The translations under genes were made by a program, and so were the position numbers. A stretch of DNA of 19,707 bases. Origin: Temnopleurus reevesii. Lineage: Eukaryota > Echinodermata > Echinoidea > Temnopleuroida > Temnopleuridae. Under the pieces are notes generated by a model. It was not told where the DNA came from. It did no database searches and was given only the letters and a program-made list of their open reading frames with translations. Location: contig BQKZ01005693.1 of NCBI GenBank assembly GCA_036244855.1, forward strand, positions 19,292 to 38,998, read 5' to 3'. Shown one piece after another: positions 9,501 to 16,418 of this stretch. The stretch's first letter is position 1, and every line of letters starts with the position of its first letter.

Positions 9501-10396
9501 CCAATGTTTGCTTTAAAGACTTAGTCTGCGCAAAAAAAAACCTTGCTTGCTTTGATTAAAAGCAGAGAAATCAGAGGAACAGATAAAAAAATTTGAAGTA
9601 AATCTGACAAGAAATAAGAAAGTCATGAATATTTCAATGATAATGATTGAACGGAGATTATCATGAATGACTGTACGGCATTCGTCATAATATGTGGCCT
9701 GCGGTCACATGTGATGACGAATGTCATGCACTTCCTGTCAGTAAGCTTATTATAACTTATTGTTTTTAAGAATCCGTTTTGCTCCATAAATGCTATTTCT
9801 TTTTAAATATTCATTAGGTTAAATCAAAAAATTTATCTGTACCCATGTATGTATCGACGAGAAAAATGCTCTTTTTGTATTAAGCATTGAAAAGGGGGAC
9901 AGTATAAATAATGAGATATCATAAACTGTTGCAGAGAAGTGCATGAACTATGTCGTATCACATCATACAACATTGCCAATTTGCACAAAAAGCAACTGTT
10001 AAGTTATAACGTTGAAATATTCATAACTTTCATGTTTATTGTCTGATTTGCTTTAAACTTTGTTTCGATCTGTTCGTCTGATTTTTCTGCTTTTAATAAG
10101 AGCAAAGTTTTTCTGGCCCAAAGCAAGTCTTTAAAACAAAGGTGTTTGTCCATGTCGTTAAACTTTCTTTAAATACAAGAACTCAATATTTGCTTAAATT
10201 CATGAGTCTTTACCCAACCAATATTTCTCCAGATCACGTTGACGATCCCCAGGGAGCTTTCAAAAACTCCACTCTAAGCTGGAAGAAGATGTTCCTCATC
10301 CTCTTCTGCATCATCCTTGGTATCGCCGTCTGCATCATCGTCGGCGTCGTTGTCGTCCAGAAGAAACAGGAGCATCAGAGGAAAAGATTTTACTAG
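453..10396 (+). CDS. LMAN2: VIP36/VIPL-type L-type lectin, 8 exons (LMAN2/LMAN2L family)
   Basis: Coding exons are 453-579, 1700-1815, 4452-4566, 5141-5223, 6654-6815, 7588-7702, 8967-9077 and 10233-10396. They total 993 nt, which is 330 residues plus TAG, with GT/AG borders and matching phases throughout. The family comprises type I membrane lectins that bind high-mannose N-glycans and move glycoproteins between ER, intermediate compartment and Golgi. Visible features are a signal peptide (about 1-22), the lectin domain (about 30-255), GDG with Asp106, the calcium/sugar loop Asp137-Thr-Tyr139-Ser-Asn141, His166 and Asp169 in YDHDRD, the disulphide pair Cys178/Cys215, an NGT sequon at Asn159, a membrane segment 296-318 and a short tail ending KRFY. 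Length is close to the roughly 350 residues of the vertebrate proteins. Some stretches resemble LMAN2L (YTKDRM, GNMD) and others LMAN2 (DDPxGxF), as expected for a single pre-duplication orthologue. The GDL sugar loop reads GQL (236-238). LMAN1 is excluded by the tail and length. Confidence 0.95.
580..1699 (+). other. Lectin intron 1
   Basis: Non-coding. A GC-richer patch at 651-770 contains a short perfect inverted repeat, TGGCGG and CCGCCA. A tRNA-derived SINE lies at about 1291-1577. The remainder is AT-rich with nothing recognised. Confidence 0.8.
1291..1577 (+). mobile_element. tRNA-derived SINE
   Basis: A perfect pol III B box GGTTCGAATCC is at 1347-1357, with an A-box-like TGGTGTGGTTC about 45 bases upstream, so the head resembles a tRNA. 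A tRNA-unrelated body follows (about 1370-1530), then the tail AAGCGCTATATAAATG and a TTATTATTATT microsatellite. This head, body and AT-repeat tail order is typical of marine-animal SINEs that borrow a LINE tail. No clean target-site duplication was found, so the borders are approximate. Confidence 0.8.
1700..1815 (+). CDS. LMAN2: Lectin exon 2: first strands of the lectin domain
   Basis: The acceptor TTTCTGCAG ends at 1699 and the donor GTGAGT begins at 1816. It encodes residues 43-81, including PLWDILGNTMVTNSYIRLTP and AVWNQV. These align with the PLWD(F/L)xGSTM...YVRLTPD...W N block of VIP36/VIPL. Phase in is 1 and phase out is 0. Confidence 0.93.
1898..2201. mobile_element. MITE-like element with CACTTGCCC inverted ends
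   Basis: The left arm (1898-1925) reads TTAAGCACTTGCCC then CGGGCAAGAAAA. The right arm (2168-2201), reverse-complemented, reads TAAACACTTGCCC then GGGGCAAGTAAAA. Each arm also folds on itself through the TTGCCC/GGGCAA pair. No coding capacity, and exact target duplications are not resolved. Confidence 0.6.
2809..2845 (+). repeat. SINE/LINE tail fragment
   Basis: TTAAGTGCTATATAAAAATG followed by TTATTATGATTA matches the tail of the SINE in intron 1, apart from a few substitutions. The tRNA-like head is not recognisable upstream. Confidence 0.45.
4038..4234. mobile_element. Short MITE with ~29-bp inverted ends
   Basis: The left end (4038-4066) reads CCACTGTGAGGAGAACGGAC followed by AAAGTAAA. 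The reverse complement of the right end (4206-4234) reads CACTGTGAACAGAAGGGAC followed by ATAGTAAA. The interior is about 140 bp and non-coding. Confidence 0.6.
4452..4566 (+). CDS. LMAN2: Lectin exon 3: GDG sugar-binding segment
   Basis: Encodes residues 82-119 plus one base of codon 120, between acceptor ATACAG and donor GTAAAA. It carries WELHLHFSVHGQGK and the GDG motif with Asp106, the family residue that contacts mannose, followed by AIWYTKDRM. Vertebrate relatives have PCFL at the exon start, while this protein has PNKS, so one conserved cysteine is absent here. Confidence 0.94.
4567..5140 (+). other. Lectin intron 3
   Basis: AT-rich intron with no repeat or ORF that I can recognise. 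Confidence 0.75.
5141..5223 (+). CDS. LMAN2: Lectin exon 4: calcium-binding loop
   Basis: Encodes residues 120-147. It contains FFDTYSN, whose Asp137, Tyr139 and Asn141 correspond to the calcium and sugar ligands Asp162, Tyr164 and Asn166 of human VIP36. The donor GTAAGT at 5224 is followed within about 15 bases by the left end of a Helitron-like repeat. Confidence 0.94.
5231..6187 (+). mobile_element. Non-autonomous Helitron/Helentron-like element with internal tandem repeats
   Basis: A perfect 15-bp subterminal inverted pair flanks the element: TATGCCTCCGCCATC at 5239-5253 and its reverse complement at 6139-6153. Just after the right arm is a 6-bp-stem hairpin, CGACCG-TGCG-CGGTCG (6159-6174), followed 10 bases later by CTAG (6184-6187), which fits the 3' hairpin plus CTRR end of Helitrons. 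The 5' part has a PSVRP-type CCGTCCGTCCGTC stretch, and the centre holds about five ~155-bp tandem units. This order matches Helentron-associated elements with central minisatellites. The left border is approximate. No Rep/helicase coding is present, so it is non-autonomous. Confidence 0.65.
5325..6085 (+). repeat. Tandem ~155-bp repeats (two subtypes, order A-A-B-A-B)
   Basis: Units start near 5325, 5486, 5638, 5796 and 5947. A units begin CTTGTTACCGCRATAAGTTC and B units begin GATATAGCTCACTTATAACA. Both share the middle GATTAGATTTTGGGTTCA followed by GGGTCAAAGGTCA-type sequence. Alternation of the last units suggests amplification as an A-B pair after an initial A duplication. Confidence 0.8.
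6654..6815 (+). CDS. LMAN2: Lectin exon 5: NNG sequon, YDH motif, first disulphide cysteine
   Basis: Encodes residues 148-201 in phase 0 at both ends. It contains PYISAQINNGT (N-glycosylation sequon at Asn159, also present in vertebrates), YDHDRD with His166 and Asp169 as sugar and calcium ligands, ELAGC with Cys178, and VAIRYFQNRLT. The donor is GTAAGT. Confidence 0.95.
7334..7431 (+). pseudogene. Decayed copy of lectin exon 6 (copy P1)
   Basis: An ATACAG acceptor is followed by 74 or so bases nearly identical to true exon 6. The copy keeps MMDISGEGKW, the cysteine and LPT, with two synonymous changes. It then reads GAA TAG where the true exon reads GGA TAT, so a stop sits at 7409-7411. The 20 bases after the stop again resemble the GTCTTACCCACAGGATAT segment, a further small internal duplication. 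If spliced in, it would truncate the protein. Confidence 0.9.
7452..7482 (+). pseudogene. Older fragment of exon 6 (copy P2)
   Basis: GGTGAAAATGGATGGCAGTA followed by TTGTATAGATGG aligns with the middle of exon 6 (GGGGAAGGCAAATGGCAACA, TTGTATAGATCA) with several substitutions. No splice sites remain. Confidence 0.6.
7501..7570 (+). pseudogene. Older fragment of exon 6 (copy P3)
   Basis: TTATGGTGGATATA aligns with the start of exon 6, and AGATTGTCTTACCCAAAGGA then TATTTTCTTA aligns with its LPTGYY part. The central portion is deleted. It lies immediately before the acceptor of the true exon. Confidence 0.6.
7588..7702 (+). CDS. LMAN2: Lectin exon 6: second disulphide cysteine and sugar-contact loop
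   Basis: Encodes residues 202-239, with acceptor AATACAG and donor GTGAGA. It carries MMDISGEGKW, Cys215, and LPTGYYFGASAATGQLA. In human VIP36 the loop is Gly260-Asp261-Leu262; here it is Gly236-Gln237-Leu238. Phase in is 0 and out is 1. This is the only complete copy among several decayed copies of the same exon in introns 5 and 6. Confidence 0.95.
7932..8072 (+). pseudogene. Duplicated 3' half of exon 6 with its donor and downstream intron (copy P4)
   Basis: The segment TTTGGATCTTCGACTACAAC followed by AATTGGCCG and GTAAGAT parallels TTTGGAGCTTCGGCTGCGAC, AATTAGCAG and GTGAGAT of the true exon. The intron beyond also matches (TCTTTTAATGCTC, AAAGAGATGGGTTATTTGGA versus CCTTTAATGCTC, AAAGAGATTGGTTATTTGAA). 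A two-base indel near the start destroys the frame and no proper acceptor remains. Confidence 0.85.
8086..8451 (+). pseudogene. C-terminal remnant of a LINE reverse-transcriptase ORF
   Basis: The frame is open from the insertion point to TAG at 8449-8451, about 120 residues. It starts GVQEDLVHAFLHCKLNSTF, which resembles the ExxxHxxxxC zinc-ribbon-like segment that follows the reverse transcriptase domain in many non-LTR elements. The remainder is Lys/Asn/Ile-rich helix-like sequence (WSIYKMIILRNKYGKEER). No start codon or catalytic domain is present; it is a truncated retrotransposon end, not a host gene. The clade cannot be assigned by eye. Confidence 0.65.
8452..8839 (+). other. LINE 3' UTR
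   Basis: GC-richer than the intron around it. It holds a long inverted pair: TTTGTCCGACAATGGA at 8520-8535, and TCCATTGTTGTCGGACAAA at 8652-8670, which matches apart from a three-base insertion. It ends with AATAAA and an A-rich tail. Confidence 0.6.
8967..9077 (+). CDS. LMAN2: Lectin exon 7: last lectin-domain strand and stalk
   Basis: Encodes residues 240-276. It starts with DNHDIHSVKVYEL, which matches the DNHDxxSxKxxEL strand that closes the fold in this family. An acidic linker and a proline-containing stalk follow (TPSAQYFAPPR). Acceptor CTGCAG, donor GTAATT. Confidence 0.94.
9078..10232 (+). other. Lectin intron 7
   Basis: Contains a SINE-tail-like fragment (about 9297-9340, GGCGCTATGAAAATAATGAT then TTATTATTATT), a fragment of a pogo-type MITE end (about 9364-9400, AAACCTTGTTACAAGGAGAT) and a large foldback element (about 9507-10142). 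Confidence 0.75.
9507..10142. mobile_element. Foldback-type element with ~130-bp inverted arms
   Basis: The left arm (about 9507-9640) and right arm (about 10010-10142) are inverted copies. Landmark pairs are ATTAAAAGCAGAGAAATCAG versus ATTAAAAGCAGAAAAATCAG, and ATGAATATTTCAA in both arms at the inner edges; CTTTAAAGACTT versus TTTTAAAGACTT mark the outer edges. The interior (~370 bp) has no ORF and holds a separate hairpin, CATTCGTCAT/ATGACGAATG (9679-9723). Confidence 0.75.
10233..10396 (+). CDS. LMAN2: Lectin exon 8: membrane anchor and KRFY tail
   Basis: Encodes residues 277-330 and the TAG stop. VDDPQGAF precedes a hydrophobic span of about 23 residues (296-318) rich in Ile, Val and Cys, then a short basic cytosolic tail ending KRFY. 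The C-terminal aromatic pair is a COPII-dependent ER exit signal in this family. Confidence 0.95.
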
Positions 10397-10454
10397 ATAG
10401 ACTAACTTTATGTGTGTTTTTATTTGAGACGTGTCAACCATTCCGGAATACATT

Positions 10455-10511
10455 GGGTTCTGTTTCATAAAGCTGTTCGTTGAGGTAGGCACGATTCTAC
10501 AAACGACTGGT
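10455..10511 (+). repeat. Dispersed repeat, copy 1 of 2
   Basis: GGGTTCTGTTTCATAAAGCT then GTT, GAGGTA and CGACTGGT matches the segment at 10686-10740 in order and spacing, with scattered substitutions and two bases length difference. Confidence 0.6.
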
Positions 10512-10685
10512 TTCTGTATAAGCTGAAAATTTTGCTGGGGTTTTATGTTCGTGCATGCCGATTGGCTTGTGTACTAAAATATTTCAAAACATGACAATAA
10601 CAACTCGCTAATGTGAACAAAGGTCTGAAACTCGGCGAATTTGCATAAATTATGCAGGCTTAAGTATTACCTTTTACAATATGCT

Positions 10686-10740
10686 GGGTTGTTCCGTAAA
10701 GCTGTTGGTAGAGGTATGAACAACTTCACAATCGACTGGT
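10686..10740 (+). repeat. Dispersed repeat, copy 2 of 2
   Basis: GGGTTGTTCCGTAAAGCTGT, GAGGTATGA and ATCGACTGGT repeat the segment 231 bases upstream in the same orientation. Confidence 0.6.
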
Positions 10741-11225
10741 GACCCTTCCCTGCCTGCAATGATAACCCCTGGTGCTGAATAATACTCAAGAAATGGTCAA
10801 CAGTTGTATGAAACACAACACAGGGGGTGAATTTTTATGTAAATTTCATCTCAAGTGAATGGTTGAGAACATCGTTGTTGCTATGCTTTATGTTACAAGG
10901 ACATATTTTGTTCAGCTGTTGCATTGTTCACATTTTTATTTTTACTTCACGCATATACCGGAACAGTTGGCACTCTTGTATTTGTGAGTTTGAAAGGATG
11001 GGCTGTGTGTCTTGCGATCCATGTTGCATTGTTGGAGACGGTAGTTTTCAGGTGCCAGTTACTTACAAAGAGGAAACTCGGTATATCAAGACTATAACAG
11101 ATCATTAGTCTTTCTATCACAGGAATCTCATTATTTCAGGGTTAAAAAATAAATTGAGAATTACCGAGATCAGGGGCCCATTGCATTAAAATTTAGATAA
11201 TGACATTTTTTACAGTAATGGTAAC

Positions 11226-11416
11226 TACAGTGGAAACTCATTATAACGAGGTGCTTAGGACCATCAAATATACCCTTGTTATATCAGTAATCTCTTTGTA
11301 GAATAGTTTTTTTTTTTTAAAAACCCAAAGTTATAAAGAGCAGGGACCAAATATTCTACCTCTTTATATCAGATATTTTGTTTTATCAGATCTCTTTATA
11401 ACGAGTTTCCACTGTA
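11226..11416. mobile_element. Pogo/Tigger-like MITE
   Basis: The ends are TACAGTGGAAACTCATTATA and, reverse-complemented, TACAGTGGAAACTCGTTATA. Both start at TA, the target of Tc1/mariner-superfamily elements. ~190 bp, no ORF. The CAGTnGAAnCTCnTTATAACGAG terminus is typical of pogo-type families. Confidence 0.8.
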
Positions 11417-11578
11417 AATAAAATGTTATACAATCTATTTTGGTTGAGTCACCCGATGTACCTGGATGTTACATTTGATAACAGAAATTACTTACAGATT
11501 TTTACACGCTCAAATTTGTTTTTATTTCTCAATGGTAGTGAAAATTTATAAAAACACAGAAGACCTTTTTTCCAGAGG

Positions 11579-11727
11579 GTCGGTTGAGGGCATCTAAACA
11601 ACTTTGTTTTGCCTCATGAGAAAATATTTTGTGGAGCTAATCTGTGGTTCACGTTACCATCCTGCAAATTTTGGAAAGTTGGCATCTCTGGATTTCTGAT
11701 CACTTCTTATGCTAAATGATTGGAGAT
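11579..11727 (+). repeat. 149-bp direct repeat, copy 1
   Basis: Runs from GTCGGTTGAGGGCATCTAAA to GATTGGAGAT. It aligns over its whole length with 11863-12011 and both copies are exactly 149 bp. Only scattered substitutions separate them, so the duplication is fairly recent or conserved. Confidence 0.9.
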
Positions 11728-11862
11728 TCATAAACCCCATCTGCATTATAGCACTATCAGGCAATTAAAACAAGGGTGACCATGGGAATCCCAACGAGAT
11801 GGGTTGGTGTGACCTTGATGCGATAACAGCCCGAGGCAAATATAATCAGCCGCATCTTAACT

Positions 11863-12011
11863 GTCGGTTGAGAGCATCCAAACAACTTTTTTTTGCCTCA
11901 TGAAAAAATATTTGGTGGAGCTAATCAGTGGTTCACGTTACCATCCTGCAAATTTTGGAAAGTTGGCATCTCTGGATTTCCGATCACTTCTTGTGCTAAA
12001 CGATTGGAGAT
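11863..12011 (+). repeat. 149-bp direct repeat, copy 2
   Basis: Starts GTCGGTTGAGAGCATCCAAA and ends GATTGGAGAT. The copy is offset 284 bp from the first. It includes GTTGGCATCTCTGGATTTCC, a motif also seen at the ends of a MITE-like element at 13729-13916. Confidence 0.9.
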
Positions 12012-12031
12012 CTGACGAGTTTCATTCAAAA

Positions 12032-12188
12032 TATAGACAAACCTGTCTATAGTGGCCACCAAAGGGAAACAAAAAGTGGCCACTGTAGACAGGTGGCCTT
12101 TAAAGATTAGTTCATTGACACATGTCTGGAGGGAATAAATTTGGGCAGCTACTATAGAAAGGTAGCCACTAAGACAGGTTTGACTGTA
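12032..12188. mobile_element. MITE with CAAACCTGTCT ends
   Basis: The left end is TATAGACAAACCTGTCTATA followed by GTGGCCACC. The right end, reverse-complemented, is TACAGTCAAACCTGTCTTAG followed by TGGCTACC. An extra internal GTGGCCACTGTAGACAGGTG segment repeats the end motif. ~157 bp, non-coding, TA-flanked. Confidence 0.75.
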
Positions 12189-13728
12189 TTTGTCATATTT
12201 ACCCTCAAAATCATAAACTTGCTGACATCTCAATGAAAAATTTCTTGGGATAAGACTTGAATTTTTACTAAAATATAGTAGATAACTAGAGAACTATTTT
12301 GAGTTTTGATTAAGTAATTAATGATAAAATATGTAATACATGTATTTGTGAAGCTGATCACCCTTTTCCCCCCCTCCCCCAATTATCCTATGCTTGGTTT
12401 TTTCCGTAAATACTACATTATACTAATTTATGGATTGAAACAATGTTTGAAAGTTTGATCAGTATTATATATACCAATGAATCATAAGTTTTCCACCTCA
12501 TGTTCCCACTGTAGTGACAGTTATATCAAAACAAGTGCTAAAGAAAATTTTAAAATATGTATTTCAATAGAATGTCAGTGTATCTGTTGCTATGGGAGGG
12601 CATATTGTCTCTGAAGTTGCTGATATCTTAATTCATTTTGCGACATGCACACTTTGGAGTAAACAAATGTAATTTTGATTTCTTATGGCAACTGCAAACA
12701 CGATACTTATACTTGACCGACCCCTTTAATTTTAGAAGTTTTGTGAGAATCATCGTATGTTGTACAGATAACTCTAATATTAACTAGGAACATAGGACAA
12801 GTAAAATGTTTGTTGTCTTTTTGAAATATTTTTTTAAATGCTAAATGCTGTCCAAGTAATTTGTTAGTGTTGAAATAGTACTGCACACTGTCGTAAATTT
12901 TCATGCGAGTTAGTGTTTTATGTTTTCCAGTTTTTGTTTTTCTGTTCCTGTGATATCTTTCCAAGTTTTGTTCTTTCCAGAATCTGTACTATGAGTAAAT
13001 GAAAAGTTATGTAACATTTTAAAAAAAAAGATATGTTTCATCAAATTTAAGCAAAAATAGGGTGTCAAATTTTTGTATTGTTTGCTAAAATATGCCTTGT
13101 AAAACTTGCCTTACTGCATTCTAGCATTTCATTCAATTAGGAGAATGAAGTTAGTTTTAAACGTTTTTGAATAAGGAAAATATTTGCTTAAATTGGATAT
13201 TAAACTCATCTGTGTTAATTTTGTTACATCCTAAACTGAAACACTGAACGTGAACATGAATTTGCTGACATCTTTCTTGCACATAGAGATTGGGGGGAAA
13301 AGTAGCTAGTCATTATAATTATTGTTACAATTCGCACTATGATCAAAACCTTCTGAAAACCTTGATGAATCACTTTCACTGAGCTAAATAAGAGGAAAGA
13401 ACATTATCCATTATGTAGACATGTACTTGTTGACATTTAATATTATAATCACATTCATATAAGAAATGTCATAAAACAATGTAGTATACCCATATTGCAA
13501 TGCATGTTAATCGGAAATCTTTTCTCATCAACCTCATTCTATTTATAGAAACAGACAGATGATATACATGTATGTAGTAATACCAGTTATTTTCTTCTTG
13601 TATTAGCATTTGCGACAAGTAGTGACCTTCTGTGCATCAATCAAGGCTGTTGTTTTTTCGACCCAAATTGGAAACGGCAGAAAAATACTGTGAACACATT
13701 TTGTAACATTTTAAATGGTACATGTACA
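12189..13728. other. AT-rich intergenic sequence
   Basis: I see no gene here. It contains a C-rich run (12367-12380) and three TACATGTA palindromes (12337, 13565, 13719). Open frames are short and without recognisable domains. Confidence 0.7.
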
Positions 13729-13916
13729 GAGATGCCAACAATTCCGTAATATACACAAGGGTATTTTTTCTTATGAATTTAAGGCTTTCTTCACAAGAAA
13801 ATGGCTGAGAGTATGGTAAATGTTTTCGTGTTTCTCTCCTTTTTGTTCAGCTATTGCATTACTCACATTTTAATTTTGACCTCTGCATATTCTGGAATAG
13901 TTAGCATCTCCACATG
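13729..13916. mobile_element. MITE-like element with GAGATGCCAAC ends
   Basis: The left end is GAGATGCCAACAATTCCGTA. The right end, reverse-complemented, is GAGATGCTAACTATTCCAGA. The right half (TTGTTCAGCTATTGCATTAC and onward) also matches a fragment at 10909-10972, so the family is present more than once in the window. Confidence 0.65.
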
Positions 13917-14553
13917 CTGTGACGACATGTAGATACAATCAATAAATGTTTTATTTCCTGGGAACTTGTTCGATTTCACTTGGATATCACTAAACAGAGA
14001 TTTGATTGTACTTAGAAAATAAAATAGTTTCTCTTGTTTAGAGCTTGTTTTCGCTTTGTTTGATACAGTACATGTAAAATTACGCAAATGAAGGTCCATG
14101 ATAAATGAACTTTTTTTTTTACACCAAACCTTCTTCGGACTCTGAAGGAATGGATTTGAAAATAAATAAAATGTATTTTGATCACAAAATTTGTTTATTT
14201 CTACCAAGACTTTTCCTTGTCTGTATGAATTCTACAGTGTCTACATTGTTACAGTGTTCACACATATCTCAGGTGCATGTCCTCACCTCTAGTCTGCAAG
14301 CACAGCCCCTAGGCTTTCAGTGTGTGCATGCGCAGGGTGTGATACAGGGTATGCATTGTGTGACTGCATCAAACACAGCATTGTTCTTTCTTAAAGCCTT
14401 TACTCTGTATTATGCTCACATCGAAAGCCTAAGGTCTGCACTTGCAGGCTTCCCACTCCCAGGGCATAGATGAGAGATTCTTATTTCTCCCATGGGTGAC
14501 TTTTCACAAACATGGGTTCTTTTCCCCGTAGGACGGCTCAATGTAAAATCAGC
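13917..14553. other. Intergenic sequence with a ~30-bp inverted pair
   Basis: No gene recognised. TCTGCAAGCACAGCCCCTAG followed by GCTTTCAG (14293-14321) pairs with the reverse complement of 14419-14449 (CCTGCAAGTGCAGACCTTAG then GCTTTCGA), about three-quarters identical. A CA/GTG-rich stretch lies between them. Confidence 0.55.
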
Positions 14554-15021
14554 TACAGTCAAACGTCGTTATAAAAAACACTGATATAACGAGCTCTCTT
14601 TATAACAAGGTAATTTTCCTTGTCCCATCTCTTTGTATTTTATTATATACAGGTAACTCTGCCTAAGTCGAATCTGTTGGGATCACACAAATCTGTTCAA
14701 CTTATGAGGATTTCGACTTAGAAGAGGCTAATATCACTGGTGTTGTATGATTTGTTCCAGAAAATTACATCGACTTAGGCAATTATTCGACTTAGACAAG
14801 TTCGACTTAGGCAGAGTTGACTGTATTGGCCCTGATATAACAAGGTTTCAATATAAAAAGGTAATTTCTCTGGTCCCAACGACCTCGTTATAACAAGGTT
14901 AGACTGTATTTTGGTCCCAGTTCTTTAATACTTTATTTTTTTTTTAACCCTGCTAGATTACTGCCATAACGAGGTATTTTTGATGGTCCCAAGTACCTTG
15001 TTATATCAAGTCTCCACTGTA
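14554..15021. mobile_element. Composite of pogo-like MITEs with one nested inside another
   Basis: The outer left end TACAGTCAAACGTCGTTATA (14554) can pair with ...GTTATAACAAGGTTAGACTGTA ending at 14908. A second right-end-like sequence, TTATATCAAGTCTCCACTGT plus A, ends at 15021. TATAACAAGG / ACCTCGTTATAAC motifs recur throughout. A separate palindromic element (14648-14825) interrupts the outer one. Confidence 0.7.
14648..14825. mobile_element. Nested palindromic MITE with CTGCCTAAGTCGAA ends
   Basis: The ends are TACAGGTAACTCTGCCTAAG then TCGAA, and, reverse-complemented, TACAGTCAACTCTGCCTAAG then TCGAA. The ends match over 23 of 25 bases and are bounded by TA. CGACTTAG motifs repeat inside. 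It lies within a different MITE family, so it inserted later. Confidence 0.85.
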
Positions 15022-15750
15022 TGGCAAGCATTTAATTTGTCTTATGGAATCATCTAGTGAACAGAAGATACAGACATGTTAACCTTTACAGTATGAAAAT
15101 GAGGTAAAAATAAGAATGTAAATAACACAACAGCTAAGCAAAACATTATGTCTGTGAGGGGAAACGTGTGAATAAAAATATGCCCATACATTACTTGTGA
15201 CTGAAGACTTGAATTTATATGAAAATAAATGGTTGGCATCTCTGAAGCTAATGGTTTTTCAAATAAGAGTACAAAATTTACAACTGTATCTGTTCTGAAT
15301 TTACCAAAGAAATATATGAACACAACAGAATATAAATTACAAAATGCATTATAAGTAAAAAAAAAAAAAATAATAAATAAAAAATAAAAAAATACATAAA
15401 TAAAAAAAAAAATAATAATGAAAATAAAACAAATAAAGAATAATAGTTGTTTGTCCCAAATTTGTAACACAGGCTTCTAAAAATTGACTCTGTACAGTTA
15501 ATCTTATCATGGTTGTGCCAAAACAAACAGCTTCTCAGCTATTTGTGCTGAAATCTTCCTGGCAATGCATGGTTTTTATTTATGATCAACAGGTTACTTT
15601 ACCAAAGATCTTATTCATCAATCTCATGGTGGCATCAAAAGTTTTCTCCAATTATTGCTATCATAATAAAAGGCTTCAACCTTCTAACTTTCTTTTATAG
15701 TTCAAAAGCACCATTAAATTGAAAAACCACATGTGAACATAAAATCTACA
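15022..15750 (-). other. Intergenic sequence and possible distal 3' end of BORCS7
   Basis: Contains an A-rich low-complexity run (15356-15430, A with scattered T). A TTTATT at about 15574-15579 reads AATAAA on the minus strand and could end the BORCS7 transcript. No conserved ORF: the long minus frame at 15054-15470 is a translation of the low-complexity tract. Confidence 0.5.
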
Positions 15751-15755
15751 TAACC

Positions 15756-16268
15756 AAGCAAGAGCACGGTGCCAGTATTCATCATTGCAACATTGCTTTG
15801 TAGATGACAGAATCAACCTTATGATTCTTGTTGCATCAGTAAGTTGTAACAAGCAATTGATGAAAACAAATTTGTACAAGCAAGCATCACAGTAACAGAA
15901 TTCATCATTGCATAGCTGCTTTGACAATGTCAGCCAACAAGGTTCCTCTGAGTCCTGTTGCAAAAGTACATCGTATCCAGCCATCAATTAAAACAAACTT
16001 GCACAAGCAAGCATGCAAGCCCAGCATCAGTATTCCCAATTGCAATGTTGTTTTGTCAATGTCCACCAGCTACAATGTATGATTATTGGCAAGATGACAG
16101 AAGTTGCAACAAGCAATCAATGAAAACAAATTTGCACTAGTAAGTAAGCAAGCCCCGCGAAAGTATTCATCATTGCAAGGTTGCTTTGTTGATGTCCAAC
16201 AGCGACAATCCATGATTCTTGCCGCGACGACCAAATTTGTGACAAAAAGGTTGCAAATCGACAGATGC
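15756..16268. repeat. Four diverged tandem repeats of ~122-137 bp
   Basis: Units begin near 15756, 15878, 16005 and 16142. Each has AAGCAAGC, then TATTCATCATTGCAA, then TTGCTTTGT.GATGTC, and usually ends with CAATGAAAACAAATTTGCAC. Periods of 122, 127 and 137 and patchy divergence indicate an old array. It lies just 3' of the BORCS7 stop codon (minus strand) and is probably transcribed in its 3' UTR. Confidence 0.8.
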
Positions 16269-16366
16269 TATGCCAGCCTACTACACGACCCTTGTTGCAC
16301 TGGGGGTGTGTCTACTAGGGTCAAATGGGACGCCGGTCTGGATGCTGCCTCCTGATTGGTTGTTTG

Positions 16367-16418
16367 TCATCTCTGGAGTGTGCTCAGCTGATCTTGTAGC
16401 GTGTCCATCACTTCAACG
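16367..16418 (-). CDS. BORCS7: BORCS7 exon 5 with stop
   Basis: The acceptor TTTTTTTATTCAG precedes 52 nt completing Asn81 and encoding VEVMDTLQDQLSTLQR and TGA (16369-16367). LQDQL is shared with the human C-terminus. Confidence 0.92.

Larger units (their letters stand above)
10397..11225 (+). other. Lectin 3' UTR and downstream sequence
   Basis: No ORF related to known proteins. It contains two diverged direct copies of a TAAAGCTGTT...CGACTGGT repeat, a 15-bp palindrome TGCATAAATTATGCA (10642-10656), a repeat fragment at 10909-10972 and a possible AATAAA polyadenylation signal at 11148-11153. Which signal is used cannot be decided from sequence. Confidence 0.5.

Noticed and set aside
13863..14207. 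114-residue minus-strand frame
   Set aside because: Overlaps a MITE-like element and low-complexity AT sequence; no recognisable protein.
15054..15470. 138-residue minus-strand hydrophobic frame
   Set aside because: Its Phe/Ile-rich core is the translation of the A-rich low-complexity tract at 15356-15430, so the apparent membrane segments are artefacts.
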